Notes under the pieces: model-generated
Database searches by the model: none
Seen by the model: only the letters and a program-made list of their open reading frames with translations
What the model was told of the DNA's origin: nothing
Part shown: piece after piece, positions 1-11,800 of the stretch
How the letters are laid out: every line of letters begins with the position of its first letter
How positions within the stretch are numbered: position 1 is the stretch's first letter
Made by a program: the position numbers and the translations under genes
Origin: Acanthococcus lagerstroemiae
Taxonomy: Eukaryota; Arthropoda; Insecta; Hemiptera; Eriococcidae
DNA length: 64,000 nt
Direction: 5' to 3'
Assembly (NCBI GenBank): GCA_031841125.1
Contig: CM063107.1
Coordinates: 10,588,467-10,652,466 of the forward strand

Positions 1-126
1 TGACCTGCCGTAATGCCAAAATTTCTATTTTTTTTCTTCTCATTTAGTGAGCCATGGGGGTTCAAGCTCTATGGGTGCGTCTTTAAATCCGACCCTGACT
101 TCAGAACTGTAGACAACTAATTTTTC

Positions 127-1840
127 ATAAGGTAAGTACGGGTATTACCGCCCATGCGGCTAATTCCACCACCTTTCAGAATGACGTCACTTGACAATGG
201 CAGTTGTAGTATGTGTATAAGGTCACAGAAACCAAGTTTGCTATCTTGGAAAGCGTAAAAATTTCGTTTCAAGAGTATGATAACAAGAATCAGAAAATGA
301 GCGCAGTATTTTTTCGTCTTACTAAATACCGATTGATAAGAAAGAAAGTGCCGGGAAAAGCTGTACATAAAGGCAATATAATCTTATTTACTATCGTTGG
401 ATAGCTTGTTCTTCAAGCTTTCAAACTGTTTAATGAACGTCGAATTATTCCACAAAGGCAAGTGAATATGTACAAATGTACAAAAAAAAAAAAATTATCG
501 GAAGCTGCTAAGAGTATGCGGCGCGTATTTCCGCCATGCCCATAACGTGCTAATTTCGCGTCCGAAATTTTTCAATATACTTATACCCACTTCACTCCCA
601 CTTTGGTACCAGTCTAAAATGACGTCGCGCTGTTTTCATTCAGAAACAGGGTGACCAGATGCTGGTAAAGTGAAGTCGCCATTTTCAACATGCAGTGTAG
701 CCCAAAGTCTCCTAAAATTTTCCCTCGTAGCTTATATGTAATTTAAAGGGTAAACAGAAGAGATATCTCGCACCATCTTGAAAACTTATCAGCCAAATCC
801 GTGCTGTCACATATCAATATACAGCAAAAAGTGTTGTCATAAGCGTGCTCGATTTTCCTCTTTTATTTACCCCGAAAATAAGTAACACTGTTAACATTTC
901 AAAGAGTAGAAAAAACGAACATTTTTGGGGGAAAATATAATTTATTTTGTGTATGTGCGCCCAAAGAAAAAAGTCGCCCAATTTGCGACTAGTCACCTGA
1001 GAAGATTTTTCGTCGCAAACGGGTCTCCCAAGTCGCCCAATCTGGTAACCCTGTTCAGAAAGTGATTCGTTCGCATTTTGAGGTGGGGAGGGGGGTGCCC
1101 TTATACTAGTGAATGACAGTGCGCAAATTCATTACTGATAAAACGTTCGGTAATAATTTTGCAGTTAGGTTACTTTGGAAGTGCGTTCCTCAATTGACTT
1201 TCAAAAAAATTATAATTAATTTTAAGTTTCATTTTTCATTAGTTTTTAATGATTTTAAGTTTCGAAATTAATTCTTCCAAGATTGTTCCTCATCCATTTT
1301 CAGACATTCCAGTTTTTACAGTAACAGTAACATTTAAGAGTTTTCTCAAGAAAATTATTTTTTACAGACATTTTCCACTTGCTTTTCTAATGATACTGAG
1401 ACAAGATAATAACCAAAGAAGGAGAAAAAATTGTTGGGAAAAATTAAATAAGCTAGAAGAAAAAAGTAGGGTAGAAGGTTTGGACTCGTAAAAAGTGAAA
1501 CAAGAAGTTCAAGACTTTTTAGGAGTTCATTATTTATTGTTACAGTGCTTTTGCCTACATGGAAAATGACATTGAAACTGTATGGCGGTATTACCCGCAC
1601 TATGTCTGAAACGGTGTGGCGGTATTACCCGCACCATGTCGGGTAACTCCGCCACCCAATGGGTCAACAAATTTGTTTATGTAACCCCCAATTCCGCACC
1701 CACTCTTCCTTTTCTCCCTCGGGATTATACTATATAGTTCCCTTCTGAAGCCTTACCACCTGGTTCCGCAGTAGATGCCCTAGGAAGCTGTAAAACGCAA
1801 TTCTCCCTTAGCATGGTGGTAATACCCGCACTTACCTTAT
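127..1840. mobile_element. Non-autonomous TIR DNA element (1.7 kb)
   Basis: The ends are inverted repeats of about 30 bp: TAAGGTAAGTACGGGTATTA at 128 and its near-complement ending at 1840. Two more GGCGGTATTACCCGCAC motifs occur at about 1582 and 1619 as subterminal repeats. No transposase frame was seen. A hAT-type MITE is nested inside at 647-1053. Confidence 0.6.
647..1053. mobile_element. hAT-type MITE with 8-bp target duplication (407 bp)
   Basis: Ends CAGGGTGACCAGAT and ATCTGGTAACCCTG are inverted repeats of hAT type. The identical 8-mers TTCAGAAA flank both sides (639-646 and 1054-1061). It is inserted in the larger 127-1840 element. Confidence 0.8.
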
Positions 1841-2599
1841 TTATACGTCAAGGCTCACGAAAATTGTAAGTAGAGACCTTGACACATTTGAGAGACAAGG
1901 TTCGCAAGATTTTTGGAGATGTATAAGACTTTTTGCAAGCTACCTGGTTGCCTCCACTTTGAAGGGACAACAACTTTTCCCCCTTTTTTCGCGTGTTGAT
2001 TTGAATTTTTTTGAAAAGCTGGTGATACAGCTAACGCCATGACTAATTGAAAAGATGAAGTTCAGAGATGGTGCAGATATCTTGTTTGTTTAAAGGTCAA
2101 TTTCAGAAAAATTGCATTATTCGTGGTCAATTAAAATTTATTACAAATATACTTATGTTTACTGGCAGTATTTTTACATGAAATTAATAAGACATAAAGA
2201 GAAGAAAATATTTTGACATGGAAGTAGATCTCTGTATAAGGAAACAAATACGTCAATAATTGAGTACCCTCAGATAGAACAATAAAACCTAGTTGTACAA
2301 GATTTAGGTACAAACTTCCAAAAGGAAAAAGAACTAAATACTTTTACCTCCACCTGTGACTAAACTACGTTAGAGAAATCTAATATACAGTGTAGTGTTA
2401 CTACATATGCTGCAACAAACTTGCCGTCTCTTACAAATAGGGAAAATATGAGTAGCTGATCATATTAGTGCACAAAAATCGAGTTTCAGTGGAAGAAGAC
2501 TCGGTAACAAACTCTCAAAAGAAAAATAACTAAATACCTTGACACTATGAATAACTATTCAGGTCTAAAGACATCGAATAAACGATACAATAATATTAA
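1841..2599. other. 3' flank of gene A; homologous to 3' flank of gene B from about 2115
   Basis: From about 2115 onward the sequence aligns with 43005-43255 and 44441-44695 past gene B; the gaps in B are insertions. Left of 2115 I see no similarity, so this is probably one edge of the duplication. Contains the presumed 3'UTR of gene A. Confidence 0.55.
2137..2142 (-). terminator. Possible poly(A) signal of gene A
   Basis: AATAAA on the minus strand about 460 nt past the stop codon. It lies at the edge of the block that is homologous to the 3' flank of gene B, where an AATAAA occurs at a similar place (about 43033). No nearer canonical signal was seen. Confidence 0.3.
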
Positions 2600-2802
2600 T
2601 CATGCCCCTGTCATAGGATTTTTTACACTTATGACATAGTCAGATAACGACCTAGATGAAACGGGCTCTGTTAGTTTAAATGAAGGTTCTCCTCTAAATA
2701 CAGAAATATCCGGAAAGCCCGGGAAACCAGCAACCTTAGCTTTTATTGCGACCTCAATCATGTGGCGGAATATTCCGACTGCTTTGCTGCGGTAAATTTT
2801 AT
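2600..2802 (-). CDS. Gene A exon 14 (last exon and stop)
   Basis: 203 nt including the TGA. The acceptor is GTTTGCAG, after a 69-bp intron. It begins NKIYRSKAVGIFRHMIEV and includes FRGEPSF. Gene B ends 4 codons earlier and with a different tail. Confidence 0.85.
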
Positions 2803-5800
2803 CTGCAAACAAATTAAAAACATATTTTAATTCTATTCAGAATTCTTAAAGCTGACCTTCTGCAAACTTACTTCCTACGCCGCCATATATTGGTCTCTTG
2901 TCTTTCGCCTTCATATTTTTAATTTCCATGTACTCGGGTAGTACAGCCCAGCGTGCCATGACTGAATTATAATTGGGAGTCACAGCGTGCAGATTTTGAT
3001 CAGATTCCGGTAAAGGCGTACCTGGTCAAAATGAAGATAATTTTATTGAAAGACATAATGAAACTGTTCATTTATTTGATATCTCCGAATGGTGTTTTTT
3101 CGGACAGATGACTTTGGTCTTGATCGGAATAGAAGTCAATTTTAAATAGATTTTCCGTATAGATACATTACCACACTGCTGTGTCATTTGGACATATTTT
3201 CACTGTCTTGAAGAGAATATACAGGATATGCGGACTTCGTTCAAAAACCCCCGTTACGTACGCATAGAACTCAATAAAATGAAAAAAAGTTATTTACGAA
3301 AAGTTGCCCGGGAGCAAATTGAAGGAGCCATAATTATGCCGTTTTAAAGATTACAAAAAAACACAATTTTCAAGACGATGTACGAGACATGATAATTGAC
3401 AGAATAAATAGTCTGACTATGGGGGCTGGTAGCACTCGCTTGGACGAAACAAATTTTAGTATGATGTATTGCCTATTCTCAAAATTGAAGACGCTAGAAA
3501 ACGCTAAAACTTGGGAAAATTTCATTTTTTAAACGGTCAAAAAGACCGTTTTCTAGCTCAGCCCTGGGTAAATAATTAATGGTTTGAGATCTATAGTGAC
3601 TACAGGAACTTGTTGTACGTTTCTAGGAGATGGGAAAATTATACAACCATCTTCGCCGAATTCTGAATTTGTAAAAAGTTATCCTGCGTTGAGTAACGAT
3701 TTCTTTTTTCAACTCATCTACTATTGTTGAATGGTTCCGATCAACATTGTCTTTCAACTGGCTCCGTAGAAGCGAATCTGGCGGAAATAATTTCGGGCTC
3801 CGAGCTGGCCATTTGCCCTTCGAAATGTTTTTATTCCCAAAAAAATGAATGAAGAATTTCGGCCGAATTCTTGTAAGAGCCAATCGTTGTAAGCAAATTG
3901 GAAATTTTGTAGATAGTGAAACTTTCAAAGCCAATAAATTGACAGGTTGACGAGATTTTCGTATTTCAGGTATTGAAGCATCATTTTGTGAAACATGAAA
4001 TTTTATGTCCTTAGTGAAAGGTATATTTTTACGTAACCATTCAGGACCATTCCACCAGATGTCACAATTAATGAGATCATTAGCCAATAACCCTCTAGAT
4101 AATGGGTCAGCAGGATTACATTCAGATTTCACATGATCCCAGATACAATTTTTCATATTATCTTGAATCCTCTGAACACGATTCGCCACAAATGTTTGCC
4201 ACCGGTTTGCAGGTGATTTTATCCAATGAAGTACAATAATGCTATCCGTCCATAATCTGATTAAATTAATGCTCAGACGATTTCCAAAAATGTTTTCCAC
4301 TGTGCGAGTCAAATTTGCTAGCAATTCAGCTCCACACAATTCCAATTTTGGTAAAGAAATTTGTTTCAGAGGTGCCACTCGAGATTTTGAGCAGAGCAAC
4401 TTCAGTGTATAGTCATTTGATGAACCAGACCTGACATAAAGTACAGCACCATAACCCTTTTCTGAAGCACATATTTATAATAAGAATACGAATCAACGCA
4501 ACAAGTTTCAACTTTCCAAATTCAAACGTTAACGAAGAGCGAAATTCTCGAGCTCTGTTACTTTTGACCAATAGAAATCGTTTAAACGTCGATCAATGAA
4601 AATTGTCGATAGCCGTGGCGAGAGAAAAACGTGAAACGCGACGCAAGAAAAGGGCCTCAGTGTCCAGTTACCACACAGGCTCTTTTCCTGGACCACGTCA
4701 TCGTTACAAATTCCATATCCACACTGTTTTACTTTCGCCACAGGTTTCATCGTTATCATTGTTGCCAAATTCGGTACGAATAAACGTAAGTTTCGCTGTC
4801 TGAAATTATCGCACTTTCGCTGCATGAGTTTAAAAAATGTTGTATCCGTGCCGTGTAACAAATTTCAAAGTTAGTTCGCCAGGAGCGTTAGCAGTAGTTC
4901 CTCTAAGGATGATCCATATTTGTACCTTGGTTCATAATTGTTCCTTTAACTCTATCAAACTCATACCAATGAAAACATAAACATGTAATCTATGCACTTA
5001 TGATACTTTATCCAGGAGTGGGTTACAAGTTGGTCAGTTCACAAATTTTCCTGGAGTTCAGTTCAAGCAGTTCTCTAAATAGTACGATGGTTATATGCAA
5101 GAAGTCGTGAAGTTGACTTTTGGGAGCAACAGACTATAAACCACAGATCATGTGGAATGTTGGTTAATATAGTCTGTCACAGAAAAATAATCAGGTTTTT
5201 AATCTCTTGTATGCAGCTCTTCAGTCGCTTATGTCTATTGATTGAAGTGATATCCGATGTTATGTACATGTACTTATAACTAGATACCTACAACTACATA
5301 TTACGTAAAAGGAGATGGGTGTAGTTACTTGGTTTCATTTATTTTCTATGATTTACCTAGTATTAGTCTCACGAAATAATCATCGACTTCCACCATTTCC
5401 CACGGAGTATGGTTCAGGATAAATTGATGTATCGTTGTAAAAATTTCTGTATGGAAAGAAGAAAAAGACAATTATGTTTCATTCTGCGAATCAGTGATGT
5501 TAGAACTGAATGGATTTCATTCATTACAATAATCTCCCTATATATTAAAAACCAAAACTCCTCCTTCCCCCTCCTGAAAAAACGCACTGCGGGTTGCCTA
5601 CCTAAAAAGTAGAAAAATTTCAGGGGCAGATCTGCTACTTTCAAGGACATAAACTGTTCTAACATAAAAGATCTCAAAGTTTTAAGACATAACCGACATA
5701 ATAAGACATAAAAAGACATAAAATGACATAATTACTCATGGAGGGCCATAGTGAGGACAGGGGCTCTAAAAGGAGATGAAGCTCGGGGGTAGTGGTGATT

Positions 5801-8800
5801 GAGGGGTCCTTGTGGCAGAGGAAATCCTTGGTAGGAGAGGTTGGCCATTGAGGAAGGAGGAGGTAGTGGTGGGTGAGGATTCTAGAGAGGCAGTAAAATT
5901 CTTGTAGATAAAGGCCCGGCGGGCGTGTAAGAGGTACTCATGGTAGAGGAGCGAGCTCCTAAAGGGGAGGAAAACCACGGTTGTGGCGGGGACTGTAAAG
6001 GGAGCTAAAGGTCTCGAGTGGGGAGGGGGTAATAGTGAGTAAGAGGTCCTGGTGGAGGAGGAAGTCCTTAGTGAGAGAGGCTGCCGGGAAGGCGAATGAA
6101 AGCCATGGTGCGGACGGTTCTGGTCCCGGGCAAGTGGTCTTGAAGGGAAGGGTTCTCGTAAGGGAGGGGTGATCATTGGTGGAAGCTCCTGGTTGGAGGA
6201 CCAGGAGATCTTCGTGGTGGTTGAGCGAGGAGGCCATAGGGCGATGGAGCCGCGGAAGGGGAAGGCTGTAGAGAGGGACTAAGGCCGCCATTTGGGAGGT
6301 CATAGTGATTGGTGGTGAAGAGGTCTTGGTGGGGGTGTGGTACGTGAACAGAAATTAAGGGCATAGTGGTGTGGGGTGGTCGAAGGACGTGGTCCCAATG
6401 AAGGGCACTCGGGGTGGAAGAGGGTGATTGGGGAAGACTAGGTGGAGGACTATGGCCATTGTGGGGGAGGAGTTTGTGGCTGAGGATGGCTGCGACTGCT
6501 GAGGTGTGACCGTGGTGACGGAGAGCAACCATGGTCAACGAGGGGGTCGTGGTGGAGGAGGAGGAGGCTCGTGATGAAGGAAGGATGGAAGGGGTTCATG
6601 GGGGAAGATTGAGAAACGCTGATAGAGGGGGGCAAAAGAAGCACAAACCAAACCTCAACTGAGGAACAAATGTTTCAGACCAAACACTGAGGACTGTGGC
6701 GGTTGGATGAGGCGTGAAGTGGGGTGGGCCGCAAAGCGGCCAGGGGGCGAAGCCCCTTAAGTGGCTTATATCTGGCAGATTTTCTATTACTTCCTAAAAT
6801 GAGGTACCTGGAGCTCGTTTTGCATAAGGCGGAGTGGAATGCCGGGGAACCGCTACGCGTGATGACAGTGAGCAATGATCAGACCTCCTAAGCACGGATT
6901 ACAGGAAGACGCCAACCCTCCCGGTCAATGACTCATGGATACCTAGTTAACGTTTCAATTTCAGGATCTTCCACAAATTTCTCATCACTAGGGTCAAACC
7001 AACAGTCCTATCTCTGCAAATACAAGCTTTTAACAATCGCAAACACTTCTGCATATGTCCATCTTCATCCCTTGAATGACGAGAAGAAGGAAAACATGTG
7101 CAGAAGTAGTTACGTTGCTCATACAAGTAAGAAATCATAAATACTAATGTTTACCGTAACGTCCTTAGCGAAAACTTACACATTTCAAGTATTGATGTTT
7201 TCTTACTTGCACGAGCAATGTAACCACTTCTGCACATGTTTTCCTTCTTCTCGTCATTCAAGGGGTGAAAATGGACACATGCAGAAGTGTTTGTGATTGT
7301 TAAAAGCTTGTATTTGCAAGAGGTAGGACCGTTGGTCTGACCCTAGTGATGAAAAATTTGCGGAAGAGCCTAAAATTGAAACGTTAAGGTAAAGTTCCAA
7401 ATGTGGATCAAGTACCCAAAAGAGAATTGATAATCGTGTTGCGTGACGCAAATACATGGTGTCATGAAAATCATACCTTATTATCAACTAACTCTCCCCA
7501 ACCGAGAATAGTAATTACCTTGACATTCTTCTCAACTGAAATACTGGAAAAAATATTTCTGTTGTGTTATCAGAAAAAGTGTTGTTTTAACTGTGGCGAA
7601 TCTTAGGTGTTTGCCAAAATTCATTATTTTGGTAAGTATTTGCAAATTTTGTGATTGTAATAAGCGTTATGCCTTTAGATTTATCTAAGGAAGAATAATA
7701 ATAGTTCATTTCATCATTTTTTTGTAATTTTCATAGTTTGCAGACAATATGAAAGTGGACAGTTAAATTTTTTTTTTTTTTAATATTTTGCTGTGTATTA
7801 GTATATTCGATCAGATTTCTTATGAATTATGTTATTTCAAGTGTTTAATTACCGACTTCGATGAGATTTTGAATTTATATCATTAAAAAAATTGATCTGA
7901 TTTCGGGTATTCACAGATTCGATCCGTTTCTGGGTAATGCTCCAAACAATCCGCTTTTGGGTGCTATCATCATATCATTAAAAAATTACAGTGATCAAGA
8001 ATTATAGGTGCTGCTGGAACTTTCTTGACTTAGTACCTCATCTCAGGTTACATTGTTTTTGTTTCCTTTGACCTATTATATCAGTAAAATGAAGTTTTTC
8101 TACACAATTTTATACTGATTTGGAAACGTGACCCAAACGTGGATCGATCCACATTGGAAGCGAAATCATACAATTTTTCAAACAATGAAAAAGTATGATC
8201 ATTTCCTCTTTCAACCGTTGCGATATGTATCTGAATACATGTAAAAGGGTATTAGGTATGGTGTTAGGTAATTTTTACATCTTATTATTGAGTATCCACA
8301 CTTGAGTATGAATACCCAAAAGTGGATATTCAACATTTCTCTCAAAAATTCAAGAAAAATCCAGTTTTTGTTGGATATGTTTGAAACTCATATATGTTTT
8401 ATTATACAATACAGTCAACATATATAACCCATCGGATGACCTCTACATCACTGACTTCCTATTTCTGGACGACTTAAAAATTGTGATCCACATTCGGAAC
8501 TTTACCTTAACTAGGCATCCATGAGCCTTAACTAATTCCAATGTTTTTATTGCGTATTGAGCATTCTAAGATTCCATTGAAGACTTGGTATGATGGACTT
8601 GTTATGATGTACAATCAACAACAGGAAACAGCGATTTGCCCATAGCAAAGAACGCTGATTTCTGACAGCCGAGGTCTACTCTATAGTAGGTACTCAACAA
8701 ACTGTCATTGGTGTAGCCAGACGGGGGGGGGGGCAAACTGAGATTGAAGTTATATTGTAGTATGCATTACCCGCCATTAATAAATACTATAATTTCAGCT

Positions 8801-11800
8801 GTCACGCATTTTTTCGATTATTTCATTAAATATGTTTTCTAAAGAAAAGTTGTACAGAATATTTTTAACAGAAAATTTCACGTGGAACATTTTATTTTAT
8901 TTGCATTTTGGTCCCAAAATGAATATTTTTTTTAGATAACTACGATTTAGCGAGTGAAGGTCGGTTGTGAAAGAAGAAATAACAAAATCCACGTTCCTCG
9001 AAACTTTCACACATTATTGCGATTATCTCGGGAAATATGCGTTCTAGAGAATAGTTGTATGAAACCTTTTTTATAGGAAATTTAACATGGAATATTTTAT
9101 GTCATATACATTTTGGTCCTGAAGTTGATATGTTCCGAGATATTCGTGTTTTTTGTTGTTTTTTTTTTTTTTTGAAATCTCAGTATTATGCGTAACTTTA
9201 AGGTCAAAGCGCCACGGGTTGATGACCTCAGATTGAGCTCAAATTTCTTATGACGAGTTTGTAGGTTCATTGGAACAAATTTCAATACGACCCTGATCAA
9301 CTGGCGAAAACTTGTAGAACAAGGGACACCCTAGTATGTATACGTGAACAATACACTAGCGAATCTGGTGAGTACTGGACAGGCCAATAGTTACCAATAT
9401 CATGTTATTTAAATTATTCCACAATATATATACATGTATGTAGATTAAAAGCTTCTGTAATTATATCTATGTAGGTTGCTTCAGCATGAATTGACGTTCC
9501 TTACACTAGACGTTGTGCAAGTTATTATTAATTAGAGCGTTCAATATGAACCACCAGACCAGCACCACCGTGTCTTGAAATCATAGAGAGGCTTAAGGAT
9601 TTTTTTTTAAATTATGTTCCGGCAGATTTTTCGTTTTTTGAGGTGGAAGATATAAACTATTTTGTAAAACAATTTGTACCTGGAAGGAGCTGGTAAATAG
9701 AAAGATATGCCTCGTTGAAAGACTTACACTGATTTTGATAACTTATATCAGTTGGTTAAAGTACTGTCCTCTCACTACAAAAGTCATCACCCAGAACCTT
9801 TGTACCTTCTCTATTCCCTCCAGTTAGTGCGGAACGAGGCAAACATTTGTTAACAAAATTGAAGAAAACACGCTATTTAATATCGTAGCTGTTTGCAATT
9901 GTAGGGTTCAGAACATCCGTACTGCAGTGAAGGTACCTAATTGCACCACTTGTAAGGCAATCTGTTCATCTTGAGAACCCTTCTGAAACTGATAAATTCA
10001 CTATGGATAGTTCAAATAATATTAAAATTGAGTTACGTTCTCTTTTTTCAGCTTCGTCTCTATACGCCAATACATTGGATACTAATTGGCTGACATCGTC
10101 CGTGGGAAATATAGTTCCAAATTCCATTCCTTCTTCGTCCACCAATCTTTCTGAATAGTTACGGATATCCGGATGCGGTTTTCTAGCAATTAAATCACGG
10201 CCCGCCCCTTCAAAATACTTTTGATCCATTATGAACTCTAGATTCACAAGTTCCAGTTTGTTCGCTGTATGACTGGCAGTAAAAACTGCAAACATAGATT
10301 TTGATTAGATTAGGTCTTTTTTTATCTGCTTCATTATTGTAGGTAAAACGTGGAAACAAAATCATCTGGGGCATCATTTCGACTAATTTTGTAATATTAT
10401 ATACAGTATAAAGTACATTCAAGTCTTACCGTCTGAAAATCTTTCCAATATTGTGTCACCTGTAACTGTTATATTCTTTGATTAGTATCGTATAATTATT
10501 TTGAAATAACGAAAACATTTGATAACATTTAATGCTTTCTCTGTTAAAATTTTAAATATGGGGGACCGAAGTCTTCACTTGAGAAGAATTCTAAGGATTT
10601 GTGAGTGAAATAAGAAATCAGATCCGAGTACTTCAGGATTCTAATTAGCCTCGTGTCATCCTGAGAATATATTCAAAAAATTAAAGAATGGAGCTCACTT
10701 CTGAACCACTCGGTGAACACATTACCGCATATTTGTTATCTCTGTAATATTCTTGTTTTTATGTATGCGTTATTCCCGCCTAGGGATAGAGGAACTATAT
10801 ACTGATCTTCAACCATGACGAGAGCCTGGGAAAGGGGGGGGGATACCGGACTTTAAGGGGAGCCCGATGTTTTCAAAAGACCTGAATTTCAACGCTTACG
10901 GCTACATGATTTTATTTTCTCACAGTCTTGAATTAGGTAGGTACGTCCCTACTGATTCGCTCATCCCTGGGCATGGGCATCCGTCACTCGTTTCCATTCC
11001 TCCCTCTTTGCGCTATATTTACCGAATGAGGACCCACAAATTTTATAATTTTGCCCAATCATCTTGTAGCTCGTCTAACCTTACGTCTCTTCTTGCAATA
11101 TTTTATTTTATTTTATTTTATTTTAATTGGAGTTTATGGTATTTTCTGTTCAACTCCAGCTTCCCTCTACCTCCCTGGCCATATGTCCTGCAAATTTGAA
11201 TTTCAATTTTTTGAAATTACATCCTATATCTATAATCCCCATTCTTTCTCTGATTTTTGTTATGTTACTTTTTCCTTCAATCGGATACCCATAATACTTC
11301 TTACCATTGAATTTTGAACTGCCATAAATTTTTTTATTTGTTTTCTTGTCAAGGTCCATGTTTGGGCCCCATGTGTTACAATTGGCGGTACACAATTCTG
11401 TAATATTTTGGGTTTTGCTTTAATACTGAACTTGCCTTTGAATATTATATTTTGCTCCCAAAAAGCTTTCCATGCATTTGCGACCCTTGTTTCGATTTCT
11501 TTTTCCATTTATTTTCAAATGATACCTAGTATTCGTCCCAAATATTTAAAGTCTCTTACGTTTTAAATTAGCTCCCCGTCTGAATATACTCCACTTGTTT
11601 CTTTATTCTTTGATAATATTTTTATTTTTCGGGCATTCAGTTCTAGTACTAATTTTTGGCATTCGAGTTTCAATTCCCTTGTCATCCTCACCAGCTCTTC
11701 AGTAGTTTTACCTGTCAGGACTACATCATCAGCAAATTTAAGATTGTTGCAGCATTTCCCATTTACATACTTTGATTTGTTTGACTCCTTGAATTTGAAA

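Noticed and set aside
4529..4861. 110-codon minus-strand frame after the BEL/Pao fragment
   Set aside because: No retrotransposon motif, no splice context matching gene A phase 1, no counterpart in gene B.
5766..6644. Four overlapping Pro/Ser/His/Leu-rich open frames on the minus strand
   Set aside because: All three frames are open because the DNA is a stop-poor purine-rich repeat; no splice structure and no homology to known proteins.
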